From Actinomycetota bacterium (GTDB lineage: Bacteria; Actinomycetota; Actinomycetes; Actinomycetales; Actinomycetaceae), in NCBI GenBank assembly GCA_019425105.1, contig JAHYYD010000093.1, positions 1-8,260 of the forward strand: a stretch of 8,260 bases of DNA, given 5' to 3'. Positions 1 to 5,500 of the stretch are shown in pieces. The notes under the pieces are model-generated. The model was given only the letters and a program-made list of their open reading frames with translations, did not search any database and was not told the origin of the DNA. A program made the position numbers and the translations under genes. Each line of letters begins with the position of its first letter. The stretch's first letter is position 1.

Positions 1-99
1 GCCACGATCGACTTCGCCGACACGATTGAGCGTCAGGGCTTCACCATTGATAACCCCAACGCCCAGAACACCTGCGCCTGCGGCGAATCCTTCCACTGA
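1..99 (+). CDS. erpA: A-type Fe-S cluster carrier, C-terminal end (ErpA/IscA/HesB family)
   Basis: Only the last 32 codons are inside the window; the gene begins upstream of base 1. The visible peptide ends in ...NTCACGESFH, carrying the CxCGxSF signature that closes A-type carrier proteins. Its two cysteines act, with a third one upstream that is not visible here, to hold a [2Fe-2S] or [4Fe-4S] cluster for delivery to apo-enzymes in the cytoplasm (family knowledge). The preceding residues, ATIDFADTIERQGFTIDNPN, match the usual lead-in to this motif. The stop is 19 bp before the FKBP gene, so the two may be cotranscribed. A-type carriers are hard to tell apart from the C-terminus alone, so ErpA rather than IscA or SufA is an inference from what actinobacteria usually carry. 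Confidence 0.85.
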   Translation, partial: ATIDFADTIERQGFTIDNPNAQNTCACGESFH

Positions 100-118
100 G
101 CCGAAAGAACACTTTTCC

Positions 119-1108
119 ATGATGTCCTCCCTGCGCCGCTTCGGTGCCCTCGCCGGCGCAGCCGCCCTCGTTCTCGGGCTCGCGGCTTGCTCCGACGCTT
201 CGTCGTCTTCGTCTCCCGCTCCCGCGGAGATCGACTACTCTGCCTGCTCGACGGACGACTCCGCTGACCAGAACGCGAACGTCGACCGCAGCGGCAAGGG
301 AAACTTCCCGTCGATTACCGGCGATGAGACCCCCGTGATCGCCGCCGGGAAGGGAAGCGAGCCGACCGACAAGGTTCTCGTCAAGACCCTCAAGCAGGGC
401 GATGGTGCGCTCGTGTGTCCGGGTGCGACAATCAGGGCGAACTACGTGGGTGCTCTGTGGAACGGCACTGTTTTCGATTCGTCCTTCAAGAAGGGACAGC
501 CTATCGATTTCTCGCTCGACCGGGTCGTCAAGGGCTGGGGCTACGGCCTGGCCCACACGCACGTGGGTGACCGTGTCGAGCTCGTCATTCCTGCCTCTTT
601 AGGCTACGGTAGCCAGGCCGCTGGCGATATTCCCGCGAACTCGACCCTCGTGTTCGTCGTGGACATCGTGGGCGTTGCCACCGAGAACCTGGCCGACGAG
701 TCGGTTCTCAGCGGCGCGACTGCGACCGGCGAGGAACTTCCCGCCGGTGTGACCGTGACCGGTGATCCCGGTGTCGAGCCGACCCTGGCTATCGATGAGA
801 GCGCCGCCGCACCCACCGAGCGGAAGATCTACACGATCTACAAGGGCTCGGGCGAGGAACTCGCAGACGGGGAATCCTTCCTGTACAAGGCGGTCGCTGG
901 TGGCTTCGGCGCGAACGGACAGACCCAGTCCAGTTGGAGTCAAGCACCTGTCGAGGAGGCTGTGACGAACGCGGGTCTGGCCGGTTACACTGTTGGCTCC
1001 CGTATCCTCCTTGTTGTCCCGATCCCGGCTTCGCAAGCGCAATCGGGTACGTCGGCTCAGGCGAACGTGATGGTTGTCGATATCGTCGGCACCTCCTCGA
1101 TGCAGTGA
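119..1108 (+). CDS. FKBP-type peptidyl-prolyl isomerase lipoprotein with a second degenerate FKBP domain
   Basis: A 329-residue exported lipoprotein. Residues 1-24 are a signal peptide: MMSSLRR basic start, hydrophobic stretch 8-22, lipobox LAAC with the acylated Cys at 24. A Ser-rich linker follows. The protein should be anchored on the outer face of the cytoplasmic membrane and isomerise prolyl bonds in exported proteins. The FKBP domain (about 83-187) keeps the FKBP12-type pocket: Tyr109, Phe119-Asp120, Phe131, Val136-Val137, Trp140, Tyr163 in LGYG, Ile171-Pro172 and Phe179. A second region (about 200-325) follows the same plan (TGD..P.LA, G.GEEL..G, GYTVGSRILLVVP, VMVVDIVG) but has lost the pocket residues, so it is probably structural or binds a partner. 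An upstream in-frame start at 26 would overlap the Fe-S carrier gene and push the signal peptide inward. ATG at 119 places the basic start and lipobox correctly; a weak GAAAG lies about 10 bp before it. ATG at 122 is equally possible. Confidence 0.93.
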   Translation: MMSSLRRFGALAGAAALVLGLAACSDASSSSSPAPAEIDYSACSTDDSADQNANVDRSGKGNFPSITGDETPVIAAGKGSEPTDKVLVKTLKQGDGALVCPGATIRANYVGALWNGTVFDSSFKKGQPIDFSLDRVVKGWGYGLAHTHVGDRVELVIPASLGYGSQAAGDIPANSTLVFVVDIVGVATENLADESVLSGATATGEELPAGVTVTGDPGVEPTLAIDESAAAPTERKIYTIYKGSGEELADGESFLYKAVAGGFGANGQTQSSWSQAPVEEAVTNAGLAGYTVGSRILLVVPIPASQAQSGTSAQANVMVVDIVGTSSMQ

Positions 1109-1133
1109 CGATACGCCGACGCAGGTGAACGTG

Positions 1134-1166
1134 AGCGGGCGGCTCCCAGTGTGGGAGCCGCCCGCT
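1134..1166 (+). terminator. Perfect 15-bp hairpin after the FKBP gene, probable terminator
   Basis: Arms AGCGGGCGGCTCCCA (1134-1148) and TGGGAGCCGCCCGCT (1152-1166) are exact reverse complements around a GTG loop, starting 26 bp after the FKBP stop. The stem is very GC-rich, as expected of an intrinsic terminator. The following bases, ACCAGTTAGAATGG, contain no real T-run, so it would be a non-canonical (tail-less) terminator of the sort common in actinobacteria, or an mRNA 3'-end stabiliser. Confidence 0.8.
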
Positions 1167-1172
1167 ACCAGT

Positions 1173-1178
1173 TAGAAT
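1173..1178 (+). promoter_or_regulatory. Candidate -10 box TAGAAT for the receiver-trpD unit
   Basis: TAGAAT matches the sigma-70 -10 consensus at five of six bases. It lies 43 bp before the ATG at 1222 and just after the terminator hairpin, where a new transcript should start. A transcript starting near 1185 would have a leader of about 37 nt carrying AAGGAG at 1211-1216. No good -35 is seen; at 16-19 bp spacing it would fall in the loop and right arm of the hairpin. The same hexamer appears upstream of the phosphofructokinase gene. Confidence 0.45.
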
Positions 1179-1221
1179 GGGGCCATCGCGTCGAATTGGC
1201 CGACATACGCAAGGAGATTCC

Positions 1222-1614
1222 ATGAGTGAAGATACCGTTCGAATCCTGGTTTTCAGCGACGATAAGGACAAGCGTCAAGCCGTCATCAACGGCGTCGGAC
1301 TGCGTGCCTCCAAGGACACGCCCCGCATCGAATGGGTGGAGGCCGCCACGGCTTTCGGCGTTCGCGACGCCTTTGATCAGCAGGATTTTGCGATGCTGAT
1401 CCTTGATGCTGAGACGAAGAAGGAGGGCGGCATGTCCGTCGCCCAGGATCTGCGTGAGACCCGTGACGGCGTTCCTCCGATCGTGTTCCTGACGGCTCGC
1501 CCGCAGGACGAATGGCTGGCCACGTGGGCCGGTGCAGCGGCGGTCGTGGCCGACCCGATCGACCCGATCATCCTGCAGGAAACCGTCGCCGACGTGTTGC
1601 TCGGAGCCGAGTGA
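1222..1614 (+). CDS. Stand-alone response-regulator receiver-like protein lacking the switch lysine
   Basis: A 130-residue single-domain protein with a CheY-like receiver pattern and no output domain. Strand 1, VRILVFSDD, ends in the acidic pair Asp13-Asp14. Strand 3, FAMLILDAE, carries the likely phospho-acceptor Asp62, and the GGMSVA stretch after it resembles the receiver GMDG turn. Strand 4, IVFLTARP, gives the switch Thr91. The conserved lysine of strand 5 is replaced: AAVVADPID puts Asp111 immediately before the conserved Pro112. A phosphorylation-driven switch may therefore work differently or not at all; this is an inference. ATG at 1222 is chosen because AAGGAG (1211-1216) is well spaced, while an in-frame start at 1177 lies over the promoter. 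The stop TGA shares its last base with the trpD ATG, implying translational coupling. No histidine kinase is nearby, and its role, perhaps linked to tryptophan synthesis, is unknown. Confidence 0.85.
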   Translation: MSEDTVRILVFSDDKDKRQAVINGVGLRASKDTPRIEWVEAATAFGVRDAFDQQDFAMLILDAETKKEGGMSVAQDLRETRDGVPPIVFLTARPQDEWLATWAGAAAVVADPIDPIILQETVADVLLGAE

Positions 1615-2669
1615 TGGCAGCTCAGGGGTGGGCGCCGATCATCCAGGCGCTGACCGCGGGCGAGAGCCTCGACTACGGCCAGTCGTACTGGCTGATGGAT
1701 CAGGTGATGAGCGGCGAGCTCGGCGAGGCACGTCTTGCCTCTTTCCTGACCGCCATGGCCATGAAGGGTGCCACGGTTGACGAGATCCACGGCCTCGCTG
1801 ATGGCATGCAGGATCACGCGGCACATGTCGATCTGCCCAGCCGCGCCCTCGATATTGTGGGCACGGGCGGCGACGGGTACAAGACCGTGAACATCTCGAC
1901 GATGTCCGCTATCGTGCTCGCAGCGATGGGAATTCCGCTCGTCAAGCACGGTAACCGTGCGTCGACGTCGAAATCGGGTTCCGCGGACGTGATCGAGGCG
2001 CTCGGCGTCAATCTTGACCTCGACGCCGATGCCCTGCGTCGCGTCTTCGATGAGGTGGGCATCGCGTTCCTGTTCGCCAATAAGATGCACCCGTCGATGC
2101 GTTTTGCTGCCCCCGTGCGCCGCGCGCTCGGTTTCCCCACGGCCTTCAACGTCCTGGGACCGCTGACGAACCCCGCGCGCGTGCAGGCGTGCGCGATCGG
2201 CGCGTCGCGTGAGGAGAACGCGCGACTGATGGCGGGCGTCTACGCCTCGAGGGGCCTGAGCGCGCTCGTCTTCCGCGGTGCGAACACGGGCCTCGATGAG
2301 CTGACGACGACCGATGCGAACCAGGTGTGGATTGTGTCGGGCGGATCCGTGACTCCCACGGAGTTCGACGCCCGTGAGTCCCTGGGCATGGCCTCCTCCT
2401 CGATCGAGGACCTCGCGGGCGGTGAGGCGGCCGAGAATGCGGCTGTTGCCCGCGACGTGCTGTCGGGCGGTGGAGCGGATGCCGTCCGCGATGCCGTTGC
2501 GCTCAATGTCGGCGCCGGCATCCTGGCGTGGGAGGGCCTGGAAAACCCGGTGACGCAGGCCGACTTCGAAGAGCGCATGCGCGGTGCCGTCGAGCGTGCC
2601 CTGGGCACGCTGGCGGACGGCTCGGGTGCCCGACTCATCGAGCGTTGGGTGGCTGCATCGAACGCATAG
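1614..2669 (+). CDS. trpD: Anthranilate phosphoribosyltransferase
   Basis: A 351-residue cytoplasmic enzyme that transfers the phosphoribosyl group of PRPP to anthranilate, releasing PPi; this is the second step of tryptophan synthesis from chorismate. Family motifs are intact: GTGGD at 83-87 and NIST at 93-96 (PRPP binding), KHGNR at 111-115, SKSGSAD at 119-125, the Arg169-Arg170 region in APVRRALGFPT (anthranilate site), NVLGPLTNPA at 179-188, and the metal-binding GLDE ending in Asp228-Glu229. The loop before GLDE reads RGANT rather than the usual HG(D/x)D type. The length is typical of the family. ATG at 1614 overlaps the stop of the receiver gene by one base (TGATG), with GGAG at 1603-1606 as ribosome binding site; an in-frame GTG at 1611 is an alternative. 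No other trp genes are adjacent, so trpD is separated from the rest of its pathway, as in mycobacteria. Its stop is 13 bp from that of the convergent exonuclease gene. Confidence 0.97.
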   Translation: MAAQGWAPIIQALTAGESLDYGQSYWLMDQVMSGELGEARLASFLTAMAMKGATVDEIHGLADGMQDHAAHVDLPSRALDIVGTGGDGYKTVNISTMSAIVLAAMGIPLVKHGNRASTSKSGSADVIEALGVNLDLDADALRRVFDEVGIAFLFANKMHPSMRFAAPVRRALGFPTAFNVLGPLTNPARVQACAIGASREENARLMAGVYASRGLSALVFRGANTGLDELTTTDANQVWIVSGGSVTPTEFDARESLGMASSSIEDLAGGEAAENAAVARDVLSGGGADAVRDAVALNVGAGILAWEGLENPVTQADFEERMRGAVERALGTLADGSGARLIERWVAASNA

Positions 2670-2682
2670 GGACAAGCCCGCG

Positions 2683-4416
2683 TCAGGTGTGCAGCCGGTG
2701 ATGCGGATGGGCGGTTGCGTGGGCCAGGAGCTCGCGTAGCCGCCCGTCGCATAGCGGGCTGGCCGTCGGCTGGGCCCAGGGGAGAGGTCCGTTCCACTCG
2801 ACGAGGCGCGTTCCCTCGCGGGCCAGCTCGGCGCACAGAAGCGCTGTTTCTGCCCACGACGCGCAGCTTGCTGCGACGCCGTCGGTCTCGATGGGTGTTG
2901 TGGACGTGAGAACGTCGATCCACGGGGAGGGGTCGGAACGCGGCGGAATGACTACGGAACTGAGGTGTCGGCCATGGGATGCAACGTGCAGGATCCAGCC
3001 TTTCTCGCCCCCGTCTCTGCGTGATCCCCACACGATGCGCGGCGCTGCCAGGATCGGTCGCATCGTCGCGCGTTCGACACCCGTCATGTAGGCGCTGAGG
3101 TCGTCACGAGCGTCCGCAGCGGGCTCAAAGAGTCCCTGGGCGGATAGCCTCTCCATGAGCGCGGTGAGCGCGCGGGGAACGGCGAGCGAGGAGGCAGCCA
3201 CGGCCTCTTCAAGGAGGCGTAACCTAACGTCGGGTTCGGCCTGCGTTAAAACGCGCTCGATCGCTCCGGCTGCGCGCAGGGCGTGCGCTCGCGTGCCGAA
3301 GGGGCCGAGTGCGTGCGGCAGATCACCGAGCGTAATGGACGATACGACGCGTGGTCGGCCCGCCTCGGCGATGACCCAGTGCTGGGATCCCTGACGCGTC
3401 GATGCCGAATTGTAGGGCGGTGCTAGCTCCCTGATATCGCGCAGTTCTCGGATTCTCGCCTCGAGGATGGACGCCGTGGGATAGGGCCGCACACCGGCAG
3501 CGAGGGACACCATACGCTGCACCTTCGGCCGCTTCTCCGCCTTCGTGTAGTAGCTGCCCACGCGCGAGCGCAGGGACGAGGCCGACCCCACGTAGAGAGT
3601 GTCACCCGCCGTATCGATGAAGTGATACACCCCCGGGGAGGCGGGCAAGTCCGCGACGAAGGGCGGCGTTGAGGGGCGGCGCGCGGGCGCCTGATCGGTG
3701 AGAGCGACGAGGTCCTCCACGTCGGCGGCGCCTGCCCCTGCGAGCAGTTCGATGAATCCCAGGAGGATCTCAGCGGTTGCCCGGGCGTCTCCCAGTGCGC
3801 GGTGCTCGGGGACCGTGACGGTACCAAAGTACGAAGCGATCGTGGCGAGCTTGTGGTTGCGCACGAGCGGGCGGGGCAACGCGAGGCGCGCGAGGGCAAG
3901 GGTGTCCACAACGCGTACACGAGGCCAGGGGAGCGAGGACGCGCGGGCCGCGCGGCGCAAGAACCCCACGTCGAAAGACGCATTGTGAGCGACGAGGACA
4001 GGGCGTTCCTTGGTACCGAGGCCAGACCAGGCCATGAATCGCTCCAGTACCGACGCGATCGGGTCTGCGTGTGCAACCATCGCCGGCGTGATCCCCGTCA
4101 GCGACGTAATGAACGGGGGAATGGGGCGTGAAGGTTTGACGAGTGAGGAAAATTCTTCCACCACGGCACCGCCCCGAACGCGCACCGCACCGATTTCCGT
4201 AATCTCAGCGCCCGCGCCCAGCCCCGTCGTCTCCAGGTCAACGACCACCCAGTGTCCGCTGGTGGCGGGGGTGCCGACGGCGTCCAGGCTGGGCTGCAGC
4301 TCCACCGACGAGGCCCGGGACAGCGCCTGCGACACCACCGATCGGGCGAAAGGCCGGGCCGACTCACCGGGCGTTATGGTTTCCCCACAATCGCGCACGG
4401 TAGTCTGTTTCGTCAT
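2683..4416 (-). CDS. DEDDh exonuclease (DnaQ-like) fused to a GIY-YIG/UvrC-like domain
   Basis: A 577-residue two-nuclease protein. Residues 55-225 are a DnaQ/PolC-type 3'-5' exonuclease: Exo I VVDLETTG (Asp60, Glu62), Exo II AHNASFD (Asp149) and Exo III H(x4)D (His205, Asp210). All DEDDh residues are present. Residues 257-340 are a UvrC-type GIY-YIG domain: PGVY at 261-264, LYVG at 274-277, Arg283/Arg285, catalytic Glu319 in ILEARIREL, and PPYN at 333-336. The C-terminal part (about 365-577) keeps UvrC-like LGPFGTR and a UVR-like segment, LFEPAADARDDL, near 429-440. Known relatives are M. tuberculosis Rv2191 and proteins named DEDD exonuclease domain-containing protein; GIY-YIG homologues such as Cho make the 3' incision in nucleotide excision repair. 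A DNA repair role is inferred. The start at 4416 keeps the family-like lead QPSLDAVGTP before Exo I. No ribosome binding site precedes it, and a -10-like TAGTAT sits 7 bp upstream, so the mRNA may be leaderless. Confidence 0.93.
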   Translation of the reverse strand: MTKQTTVRDCGETITPGESARPFARSVVSQALSRASSVELQPSLDAVGTPATSGHWVVVDLETTGLGAGAEITEIGAVRVRGGAVVEEFSSLVKPSRPIPPFITSLTGITPAMVAHADPIASVLERFMAWSGLGTKERPVLVAHNASFDVGFLRRAARASSLPWPRVRVVDTLALARLALPRPLVRNHKLATIASYFGTVTVPEHRALGDARATAEILLGFIELLAGAGAADVEDLVALTDQAPARRPSTPPFVADLPASPGVYHFIDTAGDTLYVGSASSLRSRVGSYYTKAEKRPKVQRMVSLAAGVRPYPTASILEARIRELRDIRELAPPYNSASTRQGSQHWVIAEAGRPRVVSSITLGDLPHALGPFGTRAHALRAAGAIERVLTQAEPDVRLRLLEEAVAASSLAVPRALTALMERLSAQGLFEPAADARDDLSAYMTGVERATMRPILAAPRIVWGSRRDGGEKGWILHVASHGRHLSSVVIPPRSDPSPWIDVLTSTTPIETDGVAASCASWAETALLCAELAREGTRLVEWNGPLPWAQPTASPLCDGRLRELLAHATAHPHHRLHT

Positions 4417-4474
4417 ACAGTTGATACTAATTCGTTCGCGCGCTTGCGCGCCCGTCGAGACTTCAGGAGTGACA
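4417..4474. promoter_or_regulatory. Divergent promoter region with a near-symmetric -10 element
   Basis: This 58-bp gap must serve the exonuclease gene (minus) and the acyltransferase gene (plus). The core TTGATACTAATT reads as GATACT on the plus strand (4423-4428) and TAGTAT on the minus strand (4429 to 4424). Each has the key A at position 2 and T at position 6. Minus transcription would start at or next to the A of the exonuclease ATG (4416); plus transcription would start near 4435. No clear -35 is seen for either. The plus leader contains GCGCGC-TT-GCGCGC (4438-4451) and AGGAG (4465-4469). Promoter assignment is by eye. Confidence 0.5.
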
Positions 4475-5287
4475 GTGGCGTTCTATCAGGCTCTTAAGGC
4501 GACCGGCAGCCCCGTTCTGAAGGCGGCCTATCACCCGTGGATCCGCGGCAAGGAGAACATTCCTACCGAAGGACCCGCCATTCTCGCGTCCAATCACAAT
4601 GCCGTATGGGATTCGGTGTTCCTGCCGATGATGCTCGACCGTGAGGTCGTCTTCATGGGTAAGGCCGACTACTTTACGGGCACCGGTCTCAAAGGGTGGA
4701 TGACGAAGGAGTTTATGCGTGCCGTGGGCACCATCCCCGTCGACCGTACCGGTGGCCGCGCGTCCGAGGCGGCTCTGAACGCCGGACTCAAGCGCCTGCG
4801 CGACGGTGAACTCTTCGGCATCTACCCCGAAGGAACGCGCAGCCCCGATGGGCGCCTCTACCGCGGCAAGACCGGCGTCGCCCGCCTCGCGCTCCTGTCC
4901 GGTGCCCCCGTCATCCCCGTCGCCATGATCGGCACGCACGCCGCGCAGCCGATCGGCCAGAAGATTCCCTCGCGTACCAACATCGGCATGGTGATCGGCG
5001 AGCCCCTCGACTTCTCGCGCTACAAGGGCCTGCACAAGGACCGCTACGTGCTGCGCGCGATCACCGACGAGATCATGTATAACCTGATGCTCCTGTCCGG
5101 CCAGGAGTACGTCGACCTGTATGCCGCCGATGTCAAGGCGCAGCTGGCAGCCGAGGGTGCCTTCGAGGGCCCGGTTCCCTCCAACGGTCGCCCCGCGCCC
5201 GGCGGACGCACCGCTCCCGACGTCCCCGTGCCCACCGCCCCCGAGGAGGAGAGCGGCGAGGACCAGGAGGCCTCGGACAAGGAGTAA
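4475..5287 (+). CDS. 1-acyl-sn-glycerol-3-phosphate acyltransferase-like protein (PlsC family)
   Basis: A 270-residue LPLAT/PlsC-family acyltransferase. Such enzymes acylate lysophosphatidic acid to phosphatidic acid at the inner face of the membrane; the exact acceptor cannot be read from sequence. Motif I is NHNAVWD with His41 and Asp46 (HX4D). Motif II is GTIPVDR at 85-91, motif III YPEGTRSPDGRLYRGKTG around Glu119-Gly120, and motif IV VIPVAMIG at 146-153. Residues from about 230 on are a low-complexity, Pro/Gly then acidic tail (PEEESGEDQEASDKE), probably disordered. GTG at 4475 is chosen because AGGAG ends 5 bp upstream; GTG at 4469 overlaps that site, and an extension to 4010 would run antisense through the exonuclease gene. 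It is divergent from the exonuclease gene, and the next gene has its own promoter, so it may be monocistronic. M. tuberculosis Rv2182c is a likely relative. Confidence 0.93.
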   Translation: MAFYQALKATGSPVLKAAYHPWIRGKENIPTEGPAILASNHNAVWDSVFLPMMLDREVVFMGKADYFTGTGLKGWMTKEFMRAVGTIPVDRTGGRASEAALNAGLKRLRDGELFGIYPEGTRSPDGRLYRGKTGVARLALLSGAPVIPVAMIGTHAAQPIGQKIPSRTNIGMVIGEPLDFSRYKGLHKDRYVLRAITDEIMYNLMLLSGQEYVDLYAADVKAQLAAEGAFEGPVPSNGRPAPGGRTAPDVPVPTAPEEESGEDQEASDKE

Positions 5288-5347
5288 CAGCACCTCGCCG
5301 TCATCTCACGGTTGGCTCGGGCACCGGGGTTTGTGGGACGGGTGTCC

Positions 5348-5378
5348 TTGGCGAAAGGCGATGCGGGCCGGGTAGAAT
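5348..5378 (+). promoter_or_regulatory. Candidate promoter of the pfp-aroG unit
   Basis: TAGAAT at 5373-5378 is a good -10 box, in the same TAGAATG context as the box at 1173. TTGGCG at 5348-5353 is a possible -35, with a rather long 19-bp spacer. Transcription from here would begin near 5385 and leave a leader of about 115 nt before the ATG at 5501. No terminator is evident between the acyltransferase stop (5287) and this site, so some read-through is possible. Confidence 0.5.
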
Positions 5379-5384
5379 GAACTG

Positions 5385-5500
5385 TGCCCTGCACACGCGC
5401 GCGCCCGTGCACTAGGCAGCCCCATCGGGTAGCCGGGGTGAAGCGGACCGCGCATGCACGCGCGGGGCCGTACCCAACCAACCTGAGAAAGGTGACATTC
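5385..5500 (+). other. Structured 5' leader of pfp mRNA
   Basis: This is about 115 nt of untranslated leader if the promoter call is right. It holds several potential hairpins: TGCAC (5390-5394) with GTGCA (5407-5411), CCCC with GGGG within 5420-5440, and CCGCGC (5448-5453) with GCGCGG (5460-5465) around a 6-nt loop. The ribosome binding site AAAGGTG (5488-5494) lies beyond them. I recognise no known riboswitch. In DNA this GC-rich some pairing arises by chance, so regulation is only a possibility. Confidence 0.35.

Noticed and set aside
26..118. N-terminal extension of the FKBP lipoprotein from position 26
   Set aside because: It overlaps the Fe-S carrier coding sequence and would bury the signal peptide and lipobox behind 31 residues of Pro/Thr-rich sequence.
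1377..2675. 432-residue open frame antisense to the receiver gene and trpD
   Set aside because: It is a by-product of GC-rich codon bias. The protein is Arg/His-rich with no family resemblance, and the opposite strand encodes a clear TrpD.
3423..4076. 217-residue minus-strand open frame overlapping the exonuclease gene in another frame
   Set aside because: Ser/Arg/Pro-rich out-of-frame translation with no domain. The exonuclease and GIY-YIG motifs are all in the other frame without interruption.
4438..4451. GCGCGC-TT-GCGCGC as an operator or terminator
   Set aside because: The 2-nt loop and alternating GC make it weak as a hairpin, and such runs are common in this genome. It is kept only as a note in the promoter region.
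4010..4474. N-terminal extension of the acyltransferase to position 4010
   Set aside because: The added residues are antisense to the exonuclease coding region. GTG at 4475 has a proper ribosome binding site, and the PlsC family starts there.
5384..5500. 39-residue N-terminal extension of the phosphofructokinase
   Set aside because: The residues are Arg/Pro/Thr-rich leader translation. The family begins at MSVRRVALLTAGG, and the ATG at 5501 has its own ribosome binding site.
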